Made by a program: the position numbers and the translations under genes. From contig JANXYT010000077.1 in NCBI GenBank assembly GCA_025355915.1, positions 1-14,749 on the forward strand: a stretch of DNA of 14,749 nt. Direction: 5' to 3'. This DNA comes from Holophagaceae bacterium (GTDB taxonomy: Bacteria > Acidobacteriota > Holophagae > Holophagales > Holophagaceae). Below are positions 1 to 6,268 of the stretch, piece by piece (within the stretch, counting starts at the first letter, position 1; the number at the start of each line of letters is the position of its first letter). The notes below the pieces were generated by a model. The model saw only the letters and a program-made list of their open reading frames with translations, was not told the DNA's origin and did not search any database.

Positions 1-1547
1 CCCGTGTAGTAGAGGTGATGGAAGGTGCCGATGACGCCGCTGCCCAGGAACAGGCCCATGGAGAGGCTCACGGCGCGCAGGGCGGTACTCTCGCGCAGCA
101 GGCCCATGCGGGTGGAGAGCAGCGCGATGGCCACGGTGGCGAAGACCTCGAAGAAGCCCTCCACCCAGAGGTGGACCACCCACCAGCGCCAGTATTCGGC
201 CATGGCGATGTGGGTCTCGCGGGTGTACATGAACCCCGCGGAGTAGAAGAGCGGGATGGCGATGGCCGACAGCACGAAGAGCTTGAGCAGGCCCAGGCGG
301 CCCGCTTCGCCCCGCAGGGCGGGCCGCAGCGCGCGCACCACCAGCACCAGCCAGCCGATCATGCCGATGGTCAGCAGGATCTGCCAGAGGCGGCCCAGTT
401 CGACGTATTCATAGCCCTGATGACCCAGCAGGAAGGACCCCGACAGCTTGCCCAGGATGGCCTGGTGGCTGCCGTAGAGCGCGCCGACCACGACCACCAC
501 CAGCGCGATGAGCAGGCCCGCCACGCCGAGCCACTGGCCCTTGGGCTCCTTGGCGCTGAGCTTGGGGCCCAGGTAAAGCCCCGTGGCCAGCCAGCAGGTG
601 GCAATCCAGAAGACCGCCAGCTGCAGGTGCCAGGTGCGGGAAGCCGCATAGGGCAGGATGTGGGAGAGATCCATGCCGTAGAGCCCGTTGCCTTCCACCG
701 CATCGTGGGCCGTCATGACGCCCATGCCGATCTGCACCAGGAACAGGGCCATGGCCACGGCGAAGTAGAGGGCCGACCAACGCTGGCTGGGGGTGGCCGG
801 TGCGGGCGGGATGGGTTGGGGATCGGGAAAGGCTTCAGCGGGCTGGTGGGCGTGGTGCCAGACCATGAGCCCCACTCCGAGGATCAACAAGATGATGGAC
901 AGGATGCTCCAGAGGTGGCTGATGGGGGTGATGGTGTTCCCCACCAGGGGCTCCTGGGGCCAGTTCTGGGTGTAGCTGTGATTGGCGCCGGGGCGGCGGG
1001 CCGCGGCGCTCCAGGCAGTCCACAGCCAGAAATCGGCCACGCGCTCGCCTTCCTGCATGGTGGGAATCCAACGGGCCGGAATGGCGGCGCCCTTGTCGCC
1101 TTCCACAGCGATCTTCGCCAGCTCGGCACGGGTCCGGAGGTAGGCCTGGGCCTGGGCCGCACCCAAGGTCAGCGTGCCCGTGGTTGATTCATACCTATTA
1201 TTCTGAAATATGGATAGGGTGCTGGCTTTGGCATCCGCGATGGACCCGCCTTGGCCCTGCACCCCATCGAGGGTGTGCACCGCCCACTGGTGCAGCGCCT
1301 TGGCCGACCAGTCCGGCGCCAGGTAGGCGCCGTGGCCCCAGATGGAACCGATATGTTGACCGCCGTGGCCCAGGTAGCTGACCTGGCCGGCGAGGATCTG
1401 TCCTGGCCCCACAAGCTGGGTGCCATCCTCGGCCACCACTCGCTGGGGAATGGGCGGCGCGTTCTGGGCGATCTGCCGCCCACCCAGCCCCAGCACCCCA
1501 AAACCCGCCAGCAGCACCAGCAGCACCAGCCACCATCTTGCCTTCAT
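1..1547 (-). CDS. norZ: Quinol-dependent nitric oxide reductase (qNOR), 3'-truncated by window edge
   Basis: Integral-membrane enzyme that reduces 2 NO to N2O with electrons from quinol, used in denitrification or NO detoxification. The reading frame is open from an ATG at 1547 to the window edge, giving 515 codons of a family usually near 750, so the last third is missing. Residues 6-23 form the first membrane helix, followed by the periplasmic extension typical of the single-subunit quinol form (SIWGHGAYLAPDW at 68-80). Heme-copper-type residues are visible: TWHLQL (H307, expected low-spin heme b ligand), HLWVEGFFEV (H459 and E463, expected FeB ligands) and FHHLYYT (H510, H511, FeB) just before the edge. 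Many further hydrophobic helices follow residue 210. GGAGG at 1553-1557 lies 5 bases before the start. An AT-rich stretch of unusual codons occurs near codons 110-121. Family call is firm; the quinol form is inferred from the fused N-terminal extension. Confidence 0.93.
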   Translation of the reverse strand, partial: MKARWWLVLLVLLAGFGVLGLGGRQIAQNAPPIPQRVVAEDGTQLVGPGQILAGQVSYLGHGGQHIGSIWGHGAYLAPDWSAKALHQWAVHTLDGVQGQGGSIADAKASTLSIFQNNRYESTTGTLTLGAAQAQAYLRTRAELAKIAVEGDKGAAIPARWIPTMQEGERVADFWLWTAWSAAARRPGANHSYTQNWPQEPLVGNTITPISHLWSILSIILLILGVGLMVWHHAHQPAEAFPDPQPIPPAPATPSQRWSALYFAVAMALFLVQIGMGVMTAHDAVEGNGLYGMDLSHILPYAASRTWHLQLAVFWIATCWLATGLYLGPKLSAKEPKGQWLGVAGLLIALVVVVVGALYGSHQAILGKLSGSFLLGHQGYEYVELGRLWQILLTIGMIGWLVLVVRALRPALRGEAGRLGLLKLFVLSAIAIPLFYSAGFMYTRETHIAMAEYWRWWVVHLWVEGFFEVFATVAIALLSTRMGLLRESTALRAVSLSMGLFLGSGVIGTFHHLYYT

Positions 1548-1616
1548 TGCAACCTCCATCAGGGCGGATTCGCTCGCCAGACAGCAGTGTTTCATAAATT
1601 TCCATATTTAAGACCT

Positions 1617-1631
1617 ACAATTCCTAATTGT
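1617..1631. promoter_or_regulatory. Palindrome in the norZ / anti-sigma divergent promoter region
   Basis: ACAATT-CCT-AATTGT is a perfect 6+3+6 inverted repeat in an AT-rich island (about 1590-1635) inside GC-rich DNA, about 70 bases upstream of norZ. It is placed like an operator for a dimeric regulator. It does not match the NsrR, NorR or FNR/DNR consensus sites I know, so the binding protein is unknown. Confidence 0.4.
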
Positions 1632-1758
1632 GACCCGCGGCACGCTCACCCACACCGGGCACAGCGACCCCGGCCTTGGCGAAACCACTGGCCCGCTGGG
1701 CAGGATTCCAAGTACCTTGGGCTAGGTTCTTCCGGTCTGTGAAAGGGAATGCTCGTCC

Positions 1759-2199
1759 ATGGCCCACCCCGCGCTACTGCCTGTTGTCATCACCTGCAAC
1801 ACGGATCTGCGATTCATCGACCTGATCCAGGTGGTGGGGGCCGAGTTCCTCAAGCACCTCAGCTTCAACCAGGAGGACGGCGAGCGGCTGTGGCTGGCCA
1901 TCCAGGAAGGCATCGCCAATGCCATGCGCCACGGCAACAAGCTGCAGAAGGACAAACCTGTGAAGGTGACCTTCACCCCCCGGGTGGACCGCTTCGAGAT
2001 CCGCATCGAGGATCGCGGCCCCGGCGTGGACCTGGATTCCCTGCCGAATCCCAACCTCCCGGAGAACCTGCTCAAGCCCGGCGGCCGGGGTGTCTTCTTC
2101 ATGCGCCAGGTGATGGACGAGGTCCACATGGAGCGTGCGCCCGGCGGGTCCACGCTCGTGCTGGTGAAGGCCCGCAAGGTGCGCGAGCCGCATTCGTGA
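1759..2199 (+). CDS. RsbW/SpoIIAB-type anti-sigma serine kinase (HATPase_c_2)
   Basis: A 146-residue GHKL ATPase of the anti-sigma factor/serine kinase type, a cytosolic protein that in known systems binds a sigma factor and phosphorylates an anti-sigma antagonist. The N box reads IQEGIANAMRHGN (residues 48-60, with E50 and N54), the G1 box DRGPGVD (85-91) and the G2 box GGRGVFFMRQVMDEV (108-122), so the ATP site looks intact. No antagonist (STAS), phosphatase or sigma gene lies beside it, so its partner is unknown. The ATG at 1759 follows a modest AAGGGA (1743-1748); another ATG at 1749 is out of frame. Its stop overlaps the next start by 4 bases (GTGA), implying translational coupling to the transporter. 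Function by family only. Confidence 0.85.
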   Translation: MAHPALLPVVITCNTDLRFIDLIQVVGAEFLKHLSFNQEDGERLWLAIQEGIANAMRHGNKLQKDKPVKVTFTPRVDRFEIRIEDRGPGVDLDSLPNPNLPENLLKPGGRGVFFMRQVMDEVHMERAPGGSTLVLVKARKVREPHS

Positions 2200-2819
2200 A
2201 CCAGGCGCAGTGGCGCCGCCGAGCCCTCTGGCTGTCCGGCCTGACCATCGCCTACAACCTGGCCGAGGGCCTGATATCCATGGCCTTCGGCTGGGCCGAC
2301 GACTCCATCGCCCTCTTTGGTTTCGGCGCCGACAGCTTCATCGAGGTGGCCTCGGCCCTGCTGGTGCTCTGGAAGCTGCTGGACCACGGCAACCTCGAAC
2401 GCGAACGGAAGGCCACGCGGAGCATCGGCTGGCTCTTTCTCTGTCTGGCCGTGGGAATCACCGGGGGCGCGCTCCTGCAGATCACCGCCCAGCGCCACCC
2501 GCCTACCACGGTGCCGGGCCTCGTCATTTCTTCCCTGTCCCTTTCGTTCATGGCCTTTCTCTGGCGGGCCAAGCTCCGGGCGGCCAAAGCCCTGGACAGC
2601 GCCACCCTGGAAGCCGATTCCACCTGCAGCCTGGCCTGCATCCAGCTGTCGGTGGTGCTCTTTGCCGGCAGCCTGCTCTTCCTGCTGGCCCCTGCCCTCT
2701 GGTGGGTGGATGCCGCCGCGGCCATCGGTTTGTCGGTGTTGATCGGGAAAGAGGGCATCGGCATGATCCGCGCTGCGGGCAGCGAACGCTTCACCGGCGG
2801 ATGTGGCTGTGGGCACTGA
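2196..2819 (+). CDS. Small CDF-like cation transporter (transmembrane domain only)
   Basis: A 207-residue membrane protein with about five or six helices that resembles the transmembrane half of cation diffusion facilitators (PF01545) but lacks the C-terminal cytosolic domain. The helix-2 metal motif is GADSFIEVAS with D46 and E50. In the helix-5 motif LEADSTCSLACIQ, the positions equivalent to the His and Asp of YiiP appear to be C144 and C148. The tail is GGCGCGH, Cys-rich with a terminal His. It starts at GTG 2196, overlapping the anti-sigma stop by 4 bases; the homologous sequence begins right there. The frame is open further upstream, but that part is antisense-like read-through of the preceding gene. 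Substrate unknown; a thiophilic or transition metal is inference from the cysteines. Confidence 0.8.
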   Translation: MNQAQWRRRALWLSGLTIAYNLAEGLISMAFGWADDSIALFGFGADSFIEVASALLVLWKLLDHGNLERERKATRSIGWLFLCLAVGITGGALLQITAQRHPPTTVPGLVISSLSLSFMAFLWRAKLRAAKALDSATLEADSTCSLACIQLSVVLFAGSLLFLLAPALWWVDAAAAIGLSVLIGKEGIGMIRAAGSERFTGGCGCGH

Positions 2820-2848
2820 GGTCTAGGGGCCTGACGCAGCATCCTGGC

Positions 2849-2869
2849 GGCTGCCGCCCCAGGGCAGCC
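2849..2869. terminator. Hairpin between convergent genes, possible terminator
   Basis: GGCTGCC (2849-2855) and GGCAGCC (2863-2869) form a 7-bp G+C stem with a 7-base loop in the 73-base gap where the transporter (plus) and the DUF190 gene (minus) converge. Neither side has a T run, so it is weak as an intrinsic terminator. Confidence 0.3.
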
Positions 2870-2892
2870 CCACCCATGACTTGGACGCGCTC

Positions 2893-3222
2893 CTAGGCTC
2901 GGGCCGGGTCGTTGAGCACGCCGCACTCGGCGGGCATCCGCACGTAGAAGGTGGAGATGCCCTCGGCCTGGAGGAAGGCCAGGAGTCGTTCGGCCTCCTC
3001 ATCCGTGGCCATGAAGGTCACTTGTACCGGCAGATCGCCCGCCAGTTCAATGAAGTGGTCTGCATGGATGAGGCCATGGCGACCGAACCCGGCCATGGCC
3101 TTGAAGGCCGTGCCACCAGGCAGCCCCAGTTGACGGGCCTGTTCCAGCAGCCATTCGTAGACCAGGATCCCGTGATGGGTCCGGTTCTCCTGCACAAAAA
3201 AGATCAGATAGGTGCCTTTCAT
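2893..3222 (-). CDS. DUF190 family (PII-like) protein, crcB partner
   Basis: A 109-residue cytosolic protein of the DUF190 family (PF02641), which has a PII-like ferredoxin fold and is often found next to crcB. Family features seen are the LIFFVQEN strand at the start, HHGILVYEWLLEQARQLGLPG (residues 16-36, with the internal run GLPGGTAFKAMAGFG), and the later DLPVQVTFMATDEE strand. It starts 9 bases downstream of the crcB stop and has no clear Shine-Dalgarno, so translation is probably coupled to crcB and under the same fluoride riboswitch. The molecular role is not established; modulation of fluoride export is an inference from gene pairing. Length and start (ATG 3222) are normal for the family. 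Confidence 0.85.
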   Translation of the reverse strand: MKGTYLIFFVQENRTHHGILVYEWLLEQARQLGLPGGTAFKAMAGFGRHGLIHADHFIELAGDLPVQVTFMATDEEAERLLAFLQAEGISTFYVRMPAECGVLNDPARA

Positions 3223-3231
3223 GACGCGCGT

Positions 3232-3618
3232 TCAGCCTTTCAAGAGGGTCTTCACCGTCCATATTCCCAGCATGGTCATGGCCAGCGATCCCGCCAGATG
3301 CGCGCCCATGTGTCCCGCCGCCCAGGCATACTCCCCCCGGGTGAGCAGGTGCACCGCTTCCGCGGAAAAGGTGGAGAAGGTGGTGAGCCCCCCGAGAAAC
3401 CCCGTGATGATGAGCAGTCTCGCTTCGGGTGCCAGACCCGGATGCTGGGCGAAGACGGCGACGGCCACGCCCACCAGGTAACCCCCCAGCAGATTCGCCG
3501 TCAGGGTCCCGAAGGGCAGCGATGGCACCAGCGGATTCAGGAGGGCACCGAGCCCCCACCGCAGCCACGCCCCCAGCGCCGCCCCGACTCCGACCGCTAG
3601 AAAACCATAAATGCCCAT
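3232..3618 (-). CDS. crcB: Fluoride channel CrcB/Fluc
   Basis: A 128-residue inner-membrane protein with four helices, of the Fluc family of dual-topology dimeric fluoride channels that let F- leave the cell. Diagnostic motifs are [10 protein letters not shown] (residues 12-21), [11 protein letters not shown] (36-46, with the conserved pore Asn N42) and [13 protein letters not shown] (73-85), which contains the Phe-box residues F81 and F84 and the central Na+-binding loop region. It begins at ATG 3618, which sits 8 bases after GGAGG (plus-strand 3627-3631), and is headed by a fluoride riboswitch. The DUF190 gene follows after 9 bases. Length and motifs are complete, with nothing to suggest loss of function. 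Role is firm from family and riboswitch together. Confidence 0.96.
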   Translation of the reverse strand: MGIYGFLAVGVGAALGAWLRWGLGALLNPLVPSLPFGTLTANLLGGYLVGVAVAVFAQHPGLAPEARLLIITGFLGGLTTFSTFSAEAVHLLTRGEYAWAAGHMGAHLAGSLAMTMLGIWTVKTLLKG

Positions 3619-3644
3619 GCCTGTGTCCTCCCGGATCCACAGGC
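3619..3644 (-). promoter_or_regulatory. Riboswitch expression platform: SD-sequestering hairpin of crcB
   Basis: GCCTGTG (plus 3638-3644) pairs perfectly with CACAGGC (plus 3619-3625), enclosing the Shine-Dalgarno GGGAGGA and ending right at the ATG; an inner TCC/GGA pairing further hides the site. The first GCC of this stem is also the end of the aptamer P1 strand GACGCC, so the two helices compete. This predicts translation ON with fluoride. No T run follows, so a terminator mechanism is unlikely. Confidence 0.7.
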
Positions 3645-3690
3645 GTCATCAGCCATCCAGGCGGTTATGGGGCGGACGCCATCGCCGGAA
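3637..3690 (-). promoter_or_regulatory. Fluoride riboswitch aptamer (crcB motif)
   Basis: Read on the minus strand from about 3686, the RNA starts GGCGATGGCGTCCGCC and ends GGCTGATGACGCC, the conserved core of the crcB/fluoride aptamer. The expected pairings are present: P1 GGCGTC with GACGCC, pseudoknot GGCG with CGCC, and the GCC-TGGAT-GGC hairpin, plus the conserved CATAACCG joining segment. It lies in the 80-base gap directly upstream of crcB, which is the known target gene of this class. The preceding gene ends at 3699, so the aptamer may be made as part of that operon or from a promoter inside it. Confidence 0.93.
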
Positions 3691-3698
3691 TCAGCCTA

Positions 3699-4613
3699 TC
3701 ACTTGGCCAAATCACCCGCCTTCACGAAACGCACCTGTCCTTTGCTGCGGGGCACGAGCCTCTCCAGGGCCTCCACGGTTTCGGGGTAGATGTGGCCGAT
3801 GATGAGCACGGAACCATCCTTCTCGGCCAGCTTGAGGGCCCGCTCCCACTGCTTCTCCATTTCGGGGAAGGCCTTGTCGTCATCCAGGAAGACGTGTCGC
3901 GCCACGGCGGGAATGCCCAGCTGTTCGGCCACATCGAAGGCTACGCTGTCCTTTTCCGTGCGGCTGTCCACGAAGAAGAACTTCCGCGCCTTGATCTCCT
4001 GGAGCACCCAGCCCTTGCGCGTGCGATCCGGCGTGATGCGGCTGCCCATGTGGTTGTTCACGCCCACGCGGAACGGGACTTCATCCAGGGCCATCCGCAC
4101 GCGACGGCGGACCTCGGGTTCCGACAGGTTGTAGAGGATCGCATTGGGCCCAGGATCGCGGCCTGGGCCCGGGTACCCGATGGGTTCCATGGGCAGGTGC
4201 AGCATCACTTCCTTGCCCATGCGATGGGCGATCTCCGCGCTCTCCCGCGTGTACTCCTGATAGGGCAGCACCGCCACGCTGAAGGCCAGCGGCAGGCTGC
4301 ACAACCGCGTCACCAGCTCCGGCTGGATGTAGCCCAGGTCGTCGATCACCAGGGCGAGGCGCGGGAGCGGGCGTGTGGGTTCCTGGCTCTGAGGCTTGGC
4401 CCCCTCAGAGCTGGGCTTTGCCTTCGGCTCCGCTTGTTTCTTCTCGGGTTTTTTGGGGTCAGGTTTGGGGGCTTCGCGCTTTTCAGGCGTTTCCCGCTTG
4501 CCGCAGCCCTGCTGCCCGAGCATGAGCCCGGCACCCAGGCCCAACGCCAGCATGAGCACGGCCCAGCCCACCAGGGCCAGGGTCGAGGTGCGTTTGCCTT
4601 TGCCTCGCGCCAT
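3699..4613 (-). CDS. Divergent polysaccharide deacetylase, YibQ-like
   Basis: A 304-residue protein of the YibQ/divergent polysaccharide deacetylase family (NodB-fold superfamily), predicted to work on envelope glycans; its true substrate is not established. Residues 11-33 are a single membrane anchor, followed by a charged Lys/Pro/Glu-rich linker (38-80), then the catalytic-type domain. Metal-site-like residues are visible: IDDLGY (D91, D92), LHLPME (H139), GVNNHMGS (H188), FFVDSRT (D216) and GHIYPETVEAL (H274). The ATG at 4613 shares one base with the S41 gene stop (TGATG), so it is translationally coupled. In proteobacteria yibQ commonly travels with envC and ctpA, so an S41 neighbour fits a conserved envelope or cell-wall module. 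Complete and normal length. Confidence 0.85.
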   Translation of the reverse strand: MARGKGKRTSTLALVGWAVLMLALGLGAGLMLGQQGCGKRETPEKREAPKPDPKKPEKKQAEPKAKPSSEGAKPQSQEPTRPLPRLALVIDDLGYIQPELVTRLCSLPLAFSVAVLPYQEYTRESAEIAHRMGKEVMLHLPMEPIGYPGPGRDPGPNAILYNLSEPEVRRRVRMALDEVPFRVGVNNHMGSRITPDRTRKGWVLQEIKARKFFFVDSRTEKDSVAFDVAEQLGIPAVARHVFLDDDKAFPEMEKQWERALKLAEKDGSVLIIGHIYPETVEALERLVPRSKGQVRFVKAGDLAK

Positions 4614-5851
4614 CAGCGAAGGGGCTTCTTGATCAGCGGCTTCTTGATCAAGGATGGCTCCGCTCCCGGTTCAGGTTTGGGCGTGCCTTCCGGCACCGGG
4701 GAGACGGCCTTCGGGGCCGGTGCGGGCGCCGCCAAAGCCGCCTGCACCTTGGCCAGGGCGTCATCCGTTTCGGCCAGGCGGAGGATCTGCTCGGGGACCA
4801 CGCCCTGGCGATCCAGTTTCTCGCCGCCGAGCCCCACCCATCGCTTGGAGACCAGTTCCACCGCCCCGCCCTGTTTCAAGGGGAACCGGGCGCGTTCCAC
4901 GCCGAGTCCCGGGGTTCGTTCACCGAAGGACTTGGCGCCGCCCTTCTTGAGGCAGGCGACCAGAACTTCCGGCGCACCGAGGGTCGAACGCCCTATCAGG
5001 AGGGCCAGACGGGTGAAGGGGATTCCCGTGCCGGACACAGCGATGGGGCGATCGGGCTTGCCAGCCTCCTGCAGGGTCGCGAAAGAGCCATTGGCTCCCA
5101 AGAGCCCGGCCATCGCGGCGGCCTCGTCCATGGAGCCCTTCTGGCACTGACGCAGATCCAGCACCAAAGTCTGCCCCCGGTCCGCACGGGCGATGAGTTT
5201 CTTCAGTTCCTCCGCCCGCCCCGGGGCCAGATCGGGAAGGGTGACCAGCAAGGCACCTTGTCCCTGCTTGAGGGTCACAGCGCCAGGCGCGATCCGCTGC
5301 CGCTGCACAGTCGTCTTGGTGAGGTCGCCCGTGGCGTTGTAGCGGTAGAGATCGAGCGAGGAACCCTCTGGGCCACGCAGCTTGCGTTCCAGGGACCAGG
5401 CACTGAGCCGGCCCACAGAATCGCCATCCACCTTGCGGATCACATCGCCAGCCTGGATGCCGGCCTTGGCCGCGGGTCCACCGGGGATCACGGCCACCAC
5501 CGTGGCGTAGATCTGGCGCTTCACCACCACAAGGCCGACTTCGGCGGGCCCGGGGTCGGGCAGGCGCAAGTCTTCCGAGGAGAGATAGGCATTCAGCGGG
5601 TGCGAGCGCTCCAGCACGGCCTGGACGCCGCCCGACACCACCTTCTCCATGTCCGGGGGATCGACGTAGTTCTGCTGCACGAGGGAAAGCACGTCCTGGA
5701 TGTCGGACAGACCCGCCAGCGGATCCTGGATCGCGGCCTTGGCACTGGGCTTCGGTTGCGGTTTCGGCGGGTTGCCCTGCTGCAGCACCGGCAAGGTGAA
5801 AGCGGCCACCAGAGGTAGCGACAGGACCGAGAGCCAGGTGCGAGCGTGCAT
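4613..5851 (-). CDS. S41/C-terminal processing peptidase-like PDZ protein, catalytic residues missing
   Basis: A 412-residue exported protein with the S41 (CtpA/Prc) layout: signal peptide (1-23, ending near LPVLQQG), Pro/Lys linker, a helical N-terminal region (45-95), a PDZ domain (about 103-172, with GGPAAKAGIQAGDVIRKVDG) and an S41 core (about 180-360). In active members the core reads like TASASE, then GxKTFGKG. Here the corresponding segments are TLGAPEV (290-296) and GERTPGLG (310-317), putting Gly292 at the Ser and Leu316 at the Lys. The usual DLRGNPGG is also degraded to DLRQCQKGS (232-240). It is therefore probably a non-catalytic scaffold or substrate-binding protein. A Pro/Ala tail ends in a basic LIKKP repeat. 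No Shine-Dalgarno is seen at ATG 5851; the deacetylase follows with a one-base overlap. Confidence 0.85.
   Translation of the reverse strand: MHARTWLSVLSLPLVAAFTLPVLQQGNPPKPQPKPSAKAAIQDPLAGLSDIQDVLSLVQQNYVDPPDMEKVVSGGVQAVLERSHPLNAYLSSEDLRLPDPGPAEVGLVVVKRQIYATVVAVIPGGPAAKAGIQAGDVIRKVDGDSVGRLSAWSLERKLRGPEGSSLDLYRYNATGDLTKTTVQRQRIAPGAVTLKQGQGALLVTLPDLAPGRAEELKKLIARADRGQTLVLDLRQCQKGSMDEAAAMAGLLGANGSFATLQEAGKPDRPIAVSGTGIPFTRLALLIGRSTLGAPEVLVACLKKGGAKSFGERTPGLGVERARFPLKQGGAVELVSKRWVGLGGEKLDRQGVVPEQILRLAETDDALAKVQAALAAPAPAPKAVSPVPEGTPKPEPGAEPSLIKKPLIKKPLR
4623..4650. repeat. 15-bp tandem repeat in the S41 gene tail
   Basis: GGCTTCTTGATCA occurs at 4623-4635 and again at 4638-4650 (period 15, in frame). 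It encodes the duplicated LIKKP at the extreme C-terminus of the S41-like protein, giving a basic tail just before the coupled deacetylase start. Confidence 0.85.
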
Positions 5852-5881
5852 GGGATTAGTGTACGTGGAAACGGCCTTGAA

Positions 5882-5902
5882 GCTGTCAGCTATCGGCTGT
5901 CA
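5882..5902. repeat. Three tandem heptamers (GCTRTCR)
   Basis: GCTGTCA, GCTATCG and GCTGTCA follow each other without gaps in the 58-base gap between the FlgC-like gene and the S41 gene. They resemble short intergenic heptamer repeats of other bacteria. They lie upstream of the S41 gene start; no function is evident. Confidence 0.6.
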
Positions 5903-5909
5903 GAAAGCC

Positions 5910-6227
5910 TTAGGCCTTCAGGTCCAGGGTGGCCTGCATCAATTCGTCCGCGCTCTTGAGGACCTTGAGGTTGGCCTTGTACATCAAGTCAAAGACCATG
6001 CCCCGCACGGTTTCGGTGGCGAGATCCACGTTCGAGGGGCCCGCGCCGGTGGGCGTGGGGTCCTCGGAGACACCCGAGACCCGCACCCCCCCCGAGGCTG
6101 CAACCTCCAGGTCGACGCGCTTGGCCTTGAATCCGTCCGACTGCTGGTTGGCCACGTTGTTGGCCCGCACGGCCAGCCCCGCGCTGGAGGCGCGCAGACC
6201 CGAAAGTGCCATGCCAACCACGTCCAT
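5910..6227 (-). CDS. Orphan flagellar rod-type protein (FlgC-like)
   Basis: A 105-residue protein with the two conserved ends of axial flagellar rod/hook proteins and little between. The N-terminal rod motif is ALSGLRASSAGLAVRANNVAN (residues 7-27, the ANN.AN signature); the C-terminal block SNVDLATETVRGMVFDLMYK (65-84) continues into ANLKVLKSADELMQATLDLK. FlgC itself is usually about 135-150 residues, so this is a short version of the type found as single genes away from flagellar clusters. No other flagellar gene is in the window. It starts 41 bases after ddl and probably shares its transcript. ATG 6227 has no clear Shine-Dalgarno; the ATG at 6212 (MALSGL) is an alternative start. Whether it enters the flagellum is unknown. 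Confidence 0.8.
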   Translation of the reverse strand: MDVVGMALSGLRASSAGLAVRANNVANQQSDGFKAKRVDLEVAASGGVRVSGVSEDPTPTGAGPSNVDLATETVRGMVFDLMYKANLKVLKSADELMQATLDLKA

Positions 6228-6268
6228 GGGGGTCTATCGGCAGGTTTGGGGGCGCACTTGACTGGAAT

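Noticed and set aside
15..1187. Long plus-strand open frame (390 codons) opposite norZ
   Set aside because: Low-complexity Gly/Ala/His/Gln translation typical of the antisense of GC-rich genes; the minus strand gives a clear nitric oxide reductase.
1590..1612. NsrR or FNR/DNR site upstream of norZ
   Set aside because: The AT-rich segment matches only about 4 of 11 positions as a dyad, and there is no TTGAT-N4-ATCAA.
1749..2195. Upstream extension of the transporter frame across the anti-sigma gene
   Set aside because: Open by chance; the translation is Pro/Arg/Gly-rich and unlike any transporter, whereas the overlapping frame has all the kinase ATP boxes.
3429..5150. 573-codon plus-strand frame opposite crcB, the deacetylase and the S41 gene
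   Set aside because: Spans three recognised minus-strand genes and the riboswitch; antisense artefact of high G+C third positions.
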